A stretch of 64,000 bases of DNA, from NCBI GenBank assembly GCA_019009955.1, contig CM032228.1, positions 127,777,001 to 127,841,000 on the forward strand, written 5' to 3'. Below the pieces are notes generated by a model, which was given only the letters and a program-made list of their open reading frames with translations, was not told the origin of the DNA and made no database searches. This DNA is from Riptortus pedestris. Lineage: Eukaryota > Arthropoda > Insecta > Hemiptera > Alydidae. Positions 35,540 to 47,581 of this stretch are shown here, piece by piece (the stretch's first letter is position 1; each line of letters starts with the position of its first letter). Both the position numbers and the translations under genes were made by a program.

Positions 35540-36010
35540 CTATAACTCCATTATCAAACCTGTGCTCTTGTATGGGAGTGAGGCATGGGCGTTGTCGTTT
35601 GCCATGCAAACAATGGTTGAAAGGTTTGAATGTAAGGTTATAAATGTAAGTCATAATAGGCCCAAAGTAGGATGGTGGTTAAGGCCTTGGAGAAGAAAGA
35701 CAATAGAGTAGATTATATCTGAAATGAGACAGTCGATTTCACAAGATATGAAAGCTTAGAGGTTGCAATGGGTGGGGCATGTAACAAGAAGAAACCCAAC
35801 CTCCTCTCTTTACAAGACAATGAATGCGACAGTGCTGGATACCCGGCCACGAGGGAGGCTGAAGATGAGATGGGCTGGCATAGTGAAGAAGGACGCTACG
35901 GAGTTCCACCTAATGGACTGGTAAGTCAATGAAGGTAGAGGTGGGGGAGGCTTGTATTGTTGGCTAAGTATCTCAAAGGCCTGTAAAGCAACCGTAAAAA
36001 AAGAAGAAAA
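35540..36010 (+). pseudogene. RTE-type LINE, C-terminal end of the reverse transcriptase ORF
   Basis: The + strand reads LYGSEAWALSFAMQTMVERF, then after stops RLQWVGHVTRRNPTSS and TRPRGRLKMRWAGIVKKDAT. 'LYGSE.W', 'L.W.GHV.R' and 'GRP..RW...V..D' are the recurring end blocks of endonuclease-reverse transcriptases of RTE-like elements in arthropods. At least two stops and a frameshift interrupt it. It is 5'-truncated, as is usual for LINEs. Confidence 0.8.
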
Positions 36011-36159
36011 ATACAGGCTTGAGGATAGTGCCGTCGCACCAAAAGCGCTTGATACTTGTGCTCGACGTTCAGCCAGTAATAACAGTAAATACGACGGTTA
36101 CAATAATAGGATTATATACAGTCCGTCACGCATACTTATTTTGGCACTATCGTAGGAAC

Positions 36160-37420
36160 TCAAACAAATAGTTAAGTAATGTAGGATGTAGCCAATCCTT
36201 GTAGTGTACATCTCTTTCTATTCCTATACTGCTTTGCAATGAGATCTATTGGTATCAATTTACCTAATACTGATACTGTTTTAAAAGCTTTTATTATTAT
36301 TAGGGTCATCAATCTTTGCACTTTGTAGTCTTTTCTAGTTGCATCGACTGTCCAGTCCATATTTTTATTCCATATTTTAATACAGATAAAGTGGCTCCAG
36401 TATCCATTGTGCTTGGGAATGGGGGGTCCCAATTTCAATTTTGAAACTAACTTAAGGTTATTTATAAGTCAAATCAGTTTGTTGTAGATATTCAGTTCAA
36501 CACATTTTAGGTTTCTTCAAAAATCACTCCTAAATATTTTAATGTAGTAACTCTATTTACTTGTTGGCCTTGAATGCGTATGGTAAGAAGAGGAATTATT
36601 GTCCGTGGTTTAGAACATTTGTTAGTATTGAATTGCATTTTACGTTCTTTTACTCATAGGTCAGTAATGATGGTTATGAGATTTATTAATACTTGGATTT
36701 CTAGAAACAATTTGGATTTTATAAGAATAATTATGTCTACCACAAAATCTATGATTTCTGTTTTACGAGGTAATTTATTTTGTAATAGGTTATTTTTGGT
36801 TAAATTCTACAATAACGGAGAAATACATGATTCTTAAGGAGTTCCTAATGATTATATTTTGTGTACAGTAATCGTTGGTGTTGTGATGTAAGTCTTCCTG
36901 TGTAATGGGATCTTGAATAAGTTTATATAAATTAAGAGTGCTATTTGGTGTACATATGTTTAGTAAATTTGAGGGCCACTAAGCGTTTTCAAATGCCTCT
37001 TTTATATCTAACGATATTAGAACAGTATGATAGCTTTTTTTCAATGCACGTTCCATAAATGTATATGCTCTCTGAAGGGCATCTATGGTAGATGTTTGGG
37101 GCGTAAATTGAAATTGATTTGGCTGCATTGAGGAGTGAGAGTATAAAAAGTCTGACAATCTTCTATAAATTATCTTTTTAAGTACTATTCCAAAAGTAGG
37201 GATTAGTGATATGGGACGGATAGAGGAGCTAGTACAATCATGTCTGCCTGGTTTATTAATGAATATTAATTTGGAGCATTTCCGTCTATCAGGAAAAATG
37301 CATTTTTTAAAACAATGTTTTACATATATATTTGACAAATTCTGGAAATATATCAAATACTCGTTAATAAATATGGCCCGAAGTCTCTCTAATTCCTGGA
37401 GATTTATTTCTTTTTAGGTT
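36160..37420 (-). pseudogene. R1-clade LINE reverse transcriptase remnant
   Basis: From 37356 leftward: IRPISLIPTFGIVLKKIIYR, QPNQFQFTPQTSTIDALQRA and LISLDIKEAFENA are RT fingers/palm motifs with the R1-type 'LDI..AF.NA'. Near 36790-36700 the catalytic box is decayed (FVVDIII in place of a YADD/FADD motif). LKYLGVIFEE follows at about 36530, and 36172-36438 gives WSHFICIKIW and QRLMTLIIIKAFKTVSVLGK-LIPIDL, the R1-type thumb region. Several frameshifts and stops are present. Confidence 0.8.
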
Positions 37421-39744
37421 GCTTATAATGCCAGTGATGTTTGTGTTATGTCAGTAATGGTTGTGTTTGTGTGTCTATTAGTGATAAATCCTTCTAAGAC
37501 TGGTTTTATGAGTACATCTAGAAAAAATAGTTTATATCGGTCATTGTCTGTACTTTGGTCGTCGCTTTTTATCAAAGTATTTAATATATGTTCCTAAGTT
37601 TCAGTGATCAAGGTTGGGGGTGATTCATCTATATAGGTATGGATCGTTAAGGTGTTCTGTCGTGGTGTTAGCAGAGGTAATGGATCACAGTGATCTACTA
37701 GAACTTGACAGCCGTCCGGCAACCCCTCCCTCCAGCATAGGGTACCGTTAACGACATTCTTTCTCCAGTGCTTCGAGCTATGGGACTCCTCTTCCTCTAC
37801 TCTCTGTGAGTTATTTTATTTGTTTGCATATTTAAAAACAGTACTTTAAATAAGTTAGTAATAGTAATCATTATAATTTATGCTCTGTGGATTATTTGAA
37901 TGCAAATGTTCTAGAATGTCAATAAGTTATTTTTGTTATTTCGCCACAATATATTTTGTTTTTATGTATCTATGATTTGTAAAAATTCGAGTAAGGTACT
38001 TCAGTCTCACATTTGTTTCTTTATAAAAGAAATAATAAGTGAAATAGTGGATAAAATTGTATTATTATATCCACTACACTTGTAGACTATGTTTGTGTCT
38101 TTATCTACATTATGAACTTTTTGAGCTCCATTGCAAAAACGTACATAGACTAATGTACTAATTTATATTAATTACTTCATTATTTTTTTATTAAATGTTT
38201 GAGTTCGTCTGAATACTACAGCAAATTTCATCCTAATGAAACATTTCTCGGCCTTTAACTTTAATTGAATGCATAAGTGTCCTGCCTCACAATAAGTGAC
38301 TAGCTAAAGATAAACAGATAGATTTCATCTGTTTCTTTAATTTAGATAAAAATAATCATTATGAACCAAAAGAGTATTAATGGATACTTAACAATACATA
38401 CCTACTTCAGTTATTCATTATTTTCTCAATATAACTATCAAGGGATAATTATTATCAAGAGTACGCCTAGACAGATCAGGGAGCACTGTTTTCTGTCTAA
38501 ACGTCAAGGTCTAAAGGTTGCCTTGTCGTTGCAGGAATTGGGTTCTGGCAGAAGCTATTAAATGCTTGGAACAATGAATTTCCAGACCTTGTCCTCCTAA
38601 AATTGTTTATCCTAAAGATGAACCCAATCCGTTTTACCCTTCTTTTTCATGCGACTTTAATAAGAGGACTGTTGAGAAGTCCCATATTCCACTTTCTTTG
38701 TTAATCAAACTGGTCAAATTCACATTTACGATCATACTAGTCAATATTCACGACTGTAAAGAGAAGAGTCTAACCTCTGCTTCCGTAAATCAGTAGACTT
38801 TTTACAAATGTCATTGCAATTCATGTTAGTTAAAATATTTATTTTACTTTGGAAATTATGCTTAGCTAGTGGTATTTTTCTATAAATTTTATATCTTCTA
38901 TCACTTTGTCCAGTGAACCTGGCTCACTTATTAATTATGGTTTCATTGTTACAATATTTTCTGTGGCTCATTGCTTGCTGCTGCTAAAACATTTGTTTTA
39001 TTTGAATTTATCCTCAGCTTAAACTGAAGCAGTAGTTAGGGCTTGCAGCATTCTAGTTTTTAACATTATTTTTAAAATTTCTGAATCCGGCATCTCCCAA
39101 ACTAAGCCATAGTGCCTCCAGTGTGAGAGTAGATAACACTTAGTCGGTCAAGTTCAAGGAAAGGTGAAAGTCTTCCAAGTGAACTTTCATTGTCAACCCA
39201 TTTCCCCCCACCCATATGAGTCTCTCATTCATTTTGGGAATCCTTCATTTTATTTAGAGGTCTGGTTGACCCAAAACAAAATTCTAATCTATGATCAAAT
39301 TCATTTTTATGGCTTTGCATTTATCAAGATCAGGTTAGCTATCAGTTTCCTATCCATGTAAGACAGATTATTTACAATGCCAAGTAATTGATACGAAATT
39401 AGGATCAAACATAGACACTTTTTAGGTTGGATTTTTATTACTTTTACAGTTATCGCTAATTTTAGGCTGGTATATTCTGATAATTAAAAGTGATTCCAAT
39501 CTACATATACTTAACCGTGTGTGTCATTAATCCAACCTGAAAATGCGTTCACATCCGTTTCTTCCTCACTATTGATAGCATTTATGATGGGCTCTTCAGT
39601 TTCCTCGATTAGAAAAACAAATAGAGAAATTGTTCAACTTCAAGTAAACTCGGCGGGATTATTTTCACTCTCATGGCAATTTTTAATTAAAATTCGTCTA
39701 TCACCATAAAGTTCATAAGGGGTTCACTTGGTATTTCATGACAC
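37421..39744. other. Intergenic, nothing recognised
   Basis: Unique-looking AT-rich sequence without TIRs, long frames or LINE motifs. 37620-37800 is GC-richer (CCGTCCGGCAACCCCTCCCT) and could be a decayed repeat, but I cannot assign it. Confidence 0.5.
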
Positions 39745-39858
39745 TCCCTTAAGGGTAATGAGCTATTCAAGTTTTGCTAATGATGTGATTTTCAAAAACG
39801 CTTTTCAAATGGCCATTGATTCTTCCCAGTAGATGCCAAAAACAGAGGCCGTTAAAAA

Positions 39859-39898
<40 letters not shown>

Positions 39899-40090
39899 AT
39901 ATATCTGTGTGTGTCTTTTAAAGCTTTAGTGGTCGAAATTTTTGATTGATTGGTACCAGACCGTTATTATTTCACATTTTATGTAAAACTAAAGATCAAG
40001 TTCGTTAACGGCTGATATTGGAAATTCAAAATATCTCCGATATTATGAGTCCTATCTTTTTACAATGTTCTTATATACACTATTGTCATT
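39745..40090 (+). mobile_element. Family A fragment, forward
   Basis: CTCCCTTAAGGGTAATGAGC, TTCTTCCCAGTAGATGCCAA, a (TA)n at 39862-39895, GCTTTAGTGGTCGAAATTTT, AGATCAAGTTCGTTAACGGC and TCAAAATATCTCCGATATTA are decayed family A blocks in the right order. A second piece with TTTGTCTGTTAACGCTCTAG lies at 40255-40330 after a 60-bp (TA)n. Confidence 0.65.
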
Positions 40091-40189
40091 CCTGTTGGTA
40101 GATGCTTTCATTACTTGCTGGTCGTCCGAGTACTCGTGGTGTATCATCCTGATTTCTGTCGTTGGTTGCCATTAATGACTTCTACCCAC

Positions 40190-40192
<3 letters not shown>

Positions 40193-40252
<60 letters not shown>
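40193..40252. repeat. (TA)n microsatellite
   Basis: About 60 bases of TA, followed by a family A block (TTTGTCTGTTAACGCTCTAG). Confidence 0.95.
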
Positions 40253-40256
<4 letters not shown>

Positions 40257-40864
40257 CAGATATTTGTCTGTTAACGCTCTAGCGGTCACTATATTTGTTC
40301 AATCGTTGCCAAACTCGAATTTAATCTGTGTTTAACTAGAATGTAATCAATTTAAATTTTTTTTTTCTGTAGTTAGTCAGGGTGAAGTAAGTCTTGATGG
40401 AACTTATAAAAGCTATTTGTTTTTTCAAAATCATTCTCCTCGCAAAACGACTTAAGCATTTTCCCTGATTGTTCCTATTTCCTAGTTCATATTATACTTT
40501 TTCACTGCATGATTGTCACTTATTATAGAATTAAAGTCCCCATTATTACAAGAACGTTTGGTGGGGTTATATTTAATAATTATTTTATTCAATCATAACA
40601 AGTTTGACTTTTTCATCGGAGTATAATGATAAAAGAAGAAAAAATTATACATTAACAAAATTGACAAGTTTTCAACTTACCTTAATCATCGGCCGCTGAT
40701 CATTTATCTGGTTGTAATTTCTAAGATCGGCTAAATCTTTCATCTTTAAAATTACAACAACACCAATCATACATACCTTACCACTACTGTTGGTAACTTT
40801 TCAGTCATCTAAACGGAGTTGTCCATCCTATGCAATTAAGTATCACATTATCCTACAATAGTCT

Positions 40865-40995
40865 GAAATTAAACGATACGATACCGGTTGAGCTGCTGTT
40901 TAACTTCCATTAAAGTATCTACTTTCAGCACCTCCCTCACATTCCAGGTTTCGTTATTGATTTCCTTGCGAGGTTTTTGCATGATGGAGACTGCA
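40865..40995 (-). pseudogene. Possible N-terminal endonuclease fragment of an RTE-like LINE
   Basis: The - strand reads KPRKEINNETWNVREVLKVD and TLMEVKQQLNRYR. 'TWNVR......L..v...l.RY' is the start of the APE endonuclease in RTE-like elements. Only about 40 codons match before the frame is lost. Confidence 0.5.
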
Positions 40996-41239
40996 TTACC
41001 CTTACCAGACCTTGGTATTCGAATCCCACTGTCAGTAAGTATATCTTTATTCCTTAAACTTCCCTGAAGCTAACAATGGGCATATCGGACAGTCATATAC
41101 CGTTGCCTTCTATCCTTATAGTCAAGTAAAGTTTCGGTGTATTGCCAAACGACTACAATACTACCTGAAATCTCTGGTTGCCTGTATCACTCCTACAAAC
41201 CAGGACCCCTGATACGACTGATGACAGGTGAAAATGGAA

Positions 41240-42450
41240 CGGAGTGACAGGTTCAAATTTTGTTTACGACATTTTCAAAACATCTACCATGTGCATTTGG
41301 TAAACCATCTTTTGTATTTAATTTTGCTGAATATTTTATCTCCCCCCCCCGCTATGGTGGCAATATATATGTACATGTACTGACCGCATTTTCGTCATCT
41401 CCTGCATACATTCAAAGATTTTGTTCAAAAATAGCCTCATGAGTCCCAACCTCAAAGGCCGATTATAAATATACTAAAAGCAAGATTTCTCATACTATAA
41501 ATATATATTTAAAAGTAAACGACGAGATTTGCCAGAATAACTAGCAAGAAGAAAAACGTCTCAAAATGTAAGTTTTTACAAAAATACACTCGCCTCCATC
41601 CGTCAAGGGAGCTAATAATATGTTTCCTGAATTCTTGAATAGTTATGAGTGTTCTACTTTCTCATCTCAATATCGGATTTTCTTGAATTGAAATTTAAAG
41701 TCAATATGATTCTGAGTAGTCCGAAGTGACTCACGTTTGTAGGTTGAAGTCAGTATAATAGGAGCCTTTCACTATGCGGCCAATACTCTGGAGTACGTGG
41801 TCTGAGGCAGGCAGCTTTAGTAACGGAACTGATCCAGACCTCTTTCTACCCTAACCGCTAAAATCAAATCTTTATTTTACCACCATTCCCAACAAAGTTA
41901 TGTACGTTGAAGAAAATTCGGCTTCATTCATGACTTGCTTATTATTAATAATAATGACAGTATTTCTTAAAGACTGAAACCAAGACATACAAAGAGTCCT
42001 TAAATGTACAAACTATTTAATAAAATTTGACAAATGTTCAAAACTATTTTAAAACAATTGTATTCAGAAATTATAATTAATGGTTCTTATGATTATTTGA
42101 CGGAAGAATAGTTCGTAGAATCGCCTTCCTTGCAGAAAACGAAAACATAAATAAAATATTCTTAATAAGATTCAATAATTTGTCAACAATGTAAAACTTC
42201 AATAAGTAGATATAGGTACAAACGTTCCTTTACTCCTTCCTTCCCTGATACCTTTTACTCAATTTATCCTTTTTTATCAAATTAAAAAAAAAAATAGTCA
42301 TGAAATCGCATTTAATCACTTCGCTCTTCTTTTCTTGGCTTAATTTATTTTGGTACAATCATGATCCTAATTGCGTATTTATTTAAATCGTATTAATTTA
42401 TTTATTAAATGATGGAAAATTAATTACAGTTTTATAAGTGACATGAAAAG
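41240..42450. other. Intergenic, nothing recognised
   Basis: AT-rich with a fragment CCGCATTTTCGTCATCTCCT at about 41384-41405 that recalls the inverted family A block; otherwise no feature. Short frames are random. Confidence 0.5.
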
Positions 42451-42454
42451 TGAA

Positions 42455-42790
42455 AAAGTCCGTCACGCAAGTGATACGTAAACTAATCGAATTTCCCATT
42501 TACTGGAATGGTTTGCCGATGTTGCCATCTGGAATTCGATTTTATGTGTCTCCACTAATAAGAAGTCTATGTAACCATAACTTCAAATTTAAGTTGAACA
42601 TAAGATGATTAGTGATAAAATTGCTGATAAATGAAAATCACATGAGTAGAAGTGGGTGGTAACTGAAGGCTGAAAACAAAAAAATACCAATAACTAGGTT
42701 ATTTATTAAGTTAGGTAAAAAGTATATAGACCATAAATTGTAGGACGATTGATTAACATGATTGGACATATAATATTTTTCGATCCTACT
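42455..42790 (-). mobile_element. Family A fragment, reversed, ending at the Gypsy remnant
   Basis: AAGTCCGTCACGCAAGTGAT, AAACTAATCGAATTTCCC and AGAAGTGGGTGGTAACTGAA, then GGACATATAATATTTTTCGATCC. The next bases belong to a Gypsy pol fragment; family A sequence resumes at 44230-44390 (TCAATAACTAAACAAGATTG, TTTTTTGATGCGACTCGG), so the Gypsy fragment was inserted into this copy. Confidence 0.65.
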
Positions 42791-44235
42791 CCGGACCTGC
42801 TGTGAACCCATCGAAATGCATCTTTGGCGTGCCAGAGCTTGATTTCCAAGGATTCCACCTAACATCATGGATGTCAAAGTTATCCTGAATTCCCAATTCC
42901 CAAGGACGTTCGTGAACTTCGTCGCATTATGGGAATGGCGAATTTCTATCGACCCTGTCTTGGCCACGGTGCATATATGCAACAATCATTCAACAGTCTG
43001 TTACACAACGTAGGGGAAAACGATAGTTCTACCATCGATTGGAACAAGGAAACACTCAAGGCGTTTTAGAACGCCAAGAAGAACCTTGCCCATGCAGCCG
43101 AGCTAGTCCATCCAAATCCAGTTGCAGAAATCTCACGAGCATGCGACGCATCAGACATATGCAGGCGCTATCTTACAGCAAAAACAAGACAACCAATGAC
43201 ATCCTTTAAGCTTCTTCTCTTTGGCCCTCAATAAAGCGCAGAACTACTCAGTCTAGGACTGGGAACTCCTGGCTATATACAATTTCATCAAACACTTTCA
43301 ACATCAACTGGAAGGCCGAGTTTTCTCAATCATTGCGAATTATCCATGCATTCACCCAAAAGCATAACTGCTTCTCTCTACATTCATTGGGTTACCAACA
43401 TTAGCCAATTCTCCACAGAGAAAATTTATAAACCTGGAAATGATTGAGGTAATCCAGGCTCCAGTTAATTTTGTCGCCCTATCCTTAGCTCAAAAAGGAG
43501 AGAATGAGATCGGTCAACACCAAGAGCAAAAGACTCTCAAGTTCGAGGCCGTCGAGATAATTGGCACCGACATGATCTTTTTTTTCGGGATGTCGACAGG
43601 CAAGGAACTTCAGGCATGGTGCGTTCATCAAGGAGCACAACTTAAGTCATCCAGGCATTCGGAAGACAAGAAAGATGGTAACGGAGCGATACTTTTGGCC
43701 ATGCTGCAATAAGAATGTGGCAGAGTGGGCTAAGTGCTGCAGTACACTTCAGAAAGCTAAAATAAATTGGCATACCGTACTCCCAGGACCGGCAATACGA
43801 ACGAATCCTGACTTGGATGGAAATGGGAAATGAATGGGATTTGAAAAAGGTCGGACGACTGCTTATCATCCCCAAGCCGACGGCTGCATCGAACCCTTAA
43901 AGCAGTCATTATAGAACATCTAGATAGTGCCCATTGGACTCGCGTATTGTCTACCAGCCTCCTTGGGCTCAGAGCCAGCCTCCAAGGTTATACCTCAAGC
44001 ATAGCTGAAGCTGCCCTATTCGTCTGTTAGGCAAATTCTTGGAGGACCACATGACCACAGACAATCCACACATTCTCCTGCACGAACTGGAGGAAAATAT
44101 TACCAACCAAGTATAGGGAGAGTACCAGGAAGACCTTTCTATGCAGGAACTTTCAGAACTGCAGGTATGTGTTCGCCAGAGTTGACTTTGCCCAACTTCC
44201 GTTGACACCACCATACTCCGGACCCTTCAGAATTC
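42790..44235 (+). pseudogene. Ty3/Gypsy (Mag-like) pol remnant
   Basis: In changing frames: NPSKCIFGVPELDFQG (RT thumb), ELRRIMGMANFYRPCLGHG, then IDWNKETLKAF and LVHPNP (RNase H start) with an internal TAG; a decayed RNase H end at about 43430; HPGIRKTRKMVTERYFWP, the integrase HHCC finger with its last Cys lost; then TTAYHPQADGCIEPLKQS with the catalytic Glu, and LSTSLLGLRASLQ. The segment with the two integrase aspartates is deleted at about 43830. It was inserted into a family A copy. Confidence 0.82.
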
Positions 44236-44419
44236 TTTAGTGACACGAAGTTCTTCGTATTGCAACTCATAAATCAATAACTAAACAAGATTGGCTGTAT
44301 AACGTTTTTTGATGCGACTCGGATTGGACGGAGAATTTTCGAATTCCCCAGTCCGATTTGAGTTATTTACTACTATAAACTTAAGTGTTGAATGAAACGG
44401 TTAAATAACAAGTGTGGTA

Positions 44420-45060
44420 TATATCAAAGATGGGTTCCAGAAATTTCTGTCAGCTGCTCAAATGTGTTCCGTCCTGCAATGAAGTTTAACGTGAATAAAA
44501 TGCTGTCCTTAAAAATGTGTAGGAGATCAGGCCATGGTACAATGCTATCGCCAACTCAGCAAAAAGGAGTCCACGGAATTGAGAAGACCTGGAGAAGCAC
44601 ATCTAAAAGCATAAGTCACGCTGTGGATAAAAATACCACCATTTTCTGGAACTATAGAGTAAAAATGTTCATTAATTTTAAAGGAAGGAACAATGGCGAG
44701 TATTATGCAATCCATTTCATCGTTCGCCATTAATGAGAAATGCTGGGGTAATTGAGCAAAGGTGTTAGGCTTCTTCAAGACAATGTCCTTGTCCATACAG
44801 CTCTGATTACCATGGCAGCAATGAAGGACTGCGATTTTCAAGAAATCTAAATCCCAAACATTGGGCCCCAGCGACTTCTACTTTTTCTCAAAGTTAAAAT
44901 TGGATCTTCGTAGGACAAATAAAGAGGTACAAACAGAGGCGCAAAAAAACCTTTCTATCAAAGAGGAAACTTATTTTTTTCATGGTACAGAAATGTTGCC
45001 CAAGCGTTGCAATGTGCCTAGAACTTAGAAGTGTTTAAGTTTTTTAGCTAACATCACTTT
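44420..45060 (+). pseudogene. mariner-type transposase remnant
   Basis: The + strand reads RWVPEISVSCS, then after a gap TTIFWNYRVKMFINFKGRNN-GEYYA, LLQDNVLVHTALITMAAMKD and GPSDFYFFSKLKLDL. These are the mariner blocks 'RWVP', 'vfWd..Gi..idyl..g.ti..~YY', 'LQDNA..H.a' and 'LAPSDFhLF..LK.hL', including the second and third positions of the DD34D catalytic triad (D of QDN, D of PSD). Frameshifts lie near 44740 and 44850; the N-terminus and terminal repeats were not found. Confidence 0.82.
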
Positions 45061-45171
45061 TACTCATACTATTTTCATTTTCACTTAAAGCAACTGAGTT
45101 AATATGCATCTCACGCCCAGCTTGAGAATTGAATGTGGGATGATGTTTTTATTTATTTAATTTAATTTTTA

Positions 45172-46560
45172 TTCAAGGGAAATCAGCTGTTGAGGTCGTA
45201 CTCATGACGCAGTTTTCGAAAAAGTTCCTCAAATGTCCATCGATCCTACCTAAGAGATGAAGAAAATGAAGTCGGTTCAAAATTATATATATATATATAT
45301 ATTGTAATGCCTGTCTGTACATGGATTTTGCGCTCGAAATTCCATGATACTTTTTCATTTTACATGCCATAGGCACGATATCTGCAATTTGTGGCTTTGG
45401 TGTCTGTTGGTTTGTTACGTTTTCATGCATAAACGGCTTATCCGAATTTTATGAAACTATATTCGCATAATTACTATTTACCAACTTATACTATACTAAT
45501 ATTCTCTGAGACGAACAGGAGTGGCTGTTTATTTTGTTATTTAGAGTAACTTTTGTTCTATACATTTTTTCGTATAACAATGTATGAAGTAAGTAATTTG
45601 CGTAGAAATATTGATATACTATACAATTATTTCCAATATATGAACTACTTGGTACCTCACCTGGACAAATTAATTCAAATCTACGTTAATATTTTGCCCT
45701 TCACAATTCAAATCTATGCTACTTTTTTAACACCAGTAAGAGTTTGCACCAAGAGTAAACTCAATTACTGATCAATGCAAACATTAATTAATGAGAAATG
45801 TTAGTTTTCTCTTAAATACATTTAATAAGTAATTTAATTAAAACATGAAAATTATTTGAATAAAAACTTTTAGTATTGTGAAGATAATTTAATCTGATTT
45901 GTTAACTTAATTTAATCTACCAGAATTGAGACCTTAAATGAGTGGTAGATTGGCTAAACTGAGCCTAGGGGGGCTTAGGGATACTTCCTCTATGAAACTC
46001 TGTCTGCTCTCAACTATTACTTTTACATCATAGTGATCTATTTAAGCTTTTAGCTTTTGCTGATGATTAAGATTACTTTAATATTCAGAGATTTTACTAC
46101 TGGGATGATTTGAAGTGCTCAGTGGATATTTAAATGATTTAAGTCAAGTTCAAGTTCGTTAACGGATGAAATCGGACCATGGGAAGGGAGGTTTAGAGGG
46201 TGAAATTTAGAAAATTCGAAATATCTCATTTATTATACATTGGATCGAAAAATTGTTTATCACAAGTCTTCTTGAAAATTAAATATCCTATAAATGTTGC
46301 TATATTCTTTTTTTCACTATCTTGATCATTAACCGAGTTATTTGTATTTTCTAGTTTTCGGTCTTCAGTGAACCCTCACTCCTATTCAAGCCATATTAAC
46401 AGTAAACTTTTACACCATGAAGCACTTTATTTGAAGCTTAAATACTAAATATTTTTCTCATTGAACTTTTACTTTTTAAGATAATTGCAAATACCTGGCG
46501 CACGTGGGAAATATGCTTAAAATGCGGCCCCTGCGTGACGGACTTTTGTTTTTGCCAACG
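45172..46560 (+). mobile_element. Family A element split by family B and other sequence
   Basis: 45172-45302 carries the left end (CAAGGGAAATCAGCTGTTGA, CATCGATCCTACCTAAGAGA, short (TA)n); 46140-46560 carries the right part (CAAGTTCGTTAACGGATGAA, TCTTGATCATTAACCGAGTT, GTGGGAAATATGCTTAAAAT, GCGGCCCCTGCGTGACGGAC). Between them is a family B (Helitron) fragment, 45303-45770, which starts exactly at the (TA)n. Confidence 0.65.
45303..45770 (+). mobile_element. Family B fragment (5' end plus inner part)
   Basis: TTGTAATGCCTGTCTGTACA (5' end), ACGTTTTCATGCATAAACGG, GAGACGAACAGGAGTGGCTG, then the 3' portion TACCTCACCTGGACAAATTA. The hairpin end is missing. It lies inside a family A copy, starting at that copy's (TA)n. 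Confidence 0.65.
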
Positions 46561-46636
46561 GCCTCTTTTCCTTTTGCTTTAAGATGACTGCTTATTGGGA
46601 CGAACCATTGATATGCTGAATAATGTAACTTCCAGA

Positions 46637-46638
<2 letters not shown>

Positions 46639-46685
<47 letters not shown>

Positions 46686-46815
46686 GTGTGTGTGTTTGTG
46701 TATATGAGTGGCGCGTGTTTGTGTGTGTGCGTGCGCGCGTGCGTGTTGTGTGTGTGCCCGCGTGCGTGCGTGTGTGTTGTGTGTGCGCGCGCGTGCGCGC
46801 GTGTTTGTGTGATTA
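46639..46815. repeat. (TA)n followed by complex (GT)n/(GC)n tract
   Basis: About 42 bases of TA, then 125 bases of GT repeats with GCGC interruptions (e.g. GTGCGTGCGCGCGTGCGTG). Alternating purine-pyrimidine over this length is prone to Z-DNA. The reading frames across it are composed only of repeats. Confidence 0.95.
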
Positions 46816-46829
46816 TAAATAAAATGACG

Positions 46830-46935
46830 AACCCATTAAATAAAATCCTTATTTCCATCAAGAAAAGGGTGGGAACCTGTAGATAACCCACTCCAATTGG
46901 CCGTAGTGGCGCAATGATGACATTAATAAATAACA
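46830..46935 (+). mobile_element. tRNA-derived SINE, 3' half
   Basis: AGGGTGGGAACCTGTAGATA, CCCACTCCAATTGGCCGTAG and TGACATTAATAAATAACATT correspond to the 3' half of the SINE; the tRNA-like head is replaced by (GT)n/(GC)n microsatellite. Confidence 0.7.
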
Positions 46936-47372
46936 TTATAATCGTAAATACTAATTTGGTCTCATTTTAATGTATCATTAATACACTCAGAAAATTTAGA
47001 TTACTACATCCATCAATTGAACATTATTATAAATGGCAAAGGTTCATGAATAATTCTTTACGGACAAAATGAGCAGTTCACTTTCGTTAGTGACTGTTGA
47101 CAGACGTGAAAGTTGCTCGTGCCTAGGGTGTGAATGATTTGTGGAAAAAGGATGGATAGAGCTTTAGTATTATTGCTTGCTTCGGTAGCGGTACATCGCT
47201 TCAGAAATATGGTAAGATTTTATTTTTTTAAATTTTTTTTTGTTGACAATATTTATACAAATAATTCATGAGGATAAGAGCTGGGCCGCCGAAACGCTTG
47301 CAGGAGTCCGAGACAGATTACAATCTAGCCCTCTTCATCTCATATTACAATATGAGGCCCATTAACCTCTAT

Positions 47373-47521
47373 TTTTAGCAGATTTCCCTTGAGGGAAATC
47401 AGCTATTGAGGTTGTACTCATGACGGAATTTTCGACATTTTTCTTCAAATGTCCATCGATCCTACCTAGTAGATGACGAAAATGAGGTCCGTTCAAAACT
47501 GTATATATATATATCTATCTA

Positions 47522-47581
<60 letters not shown>

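Noticed and set aside
43440..43712. A 90-codon frame as a host protein
   Set aside because: It falls between RNase H and integrase finger of the Gypsy remnant and contains the decayed linker of that pol gene.
46592..46936. Frames across the GT/GC/TA tract on both strands
   Set aside because: They consist of repeat-encoded TH/RA/VC/YI runs. No domain, and the tract is a plain microsatellite.
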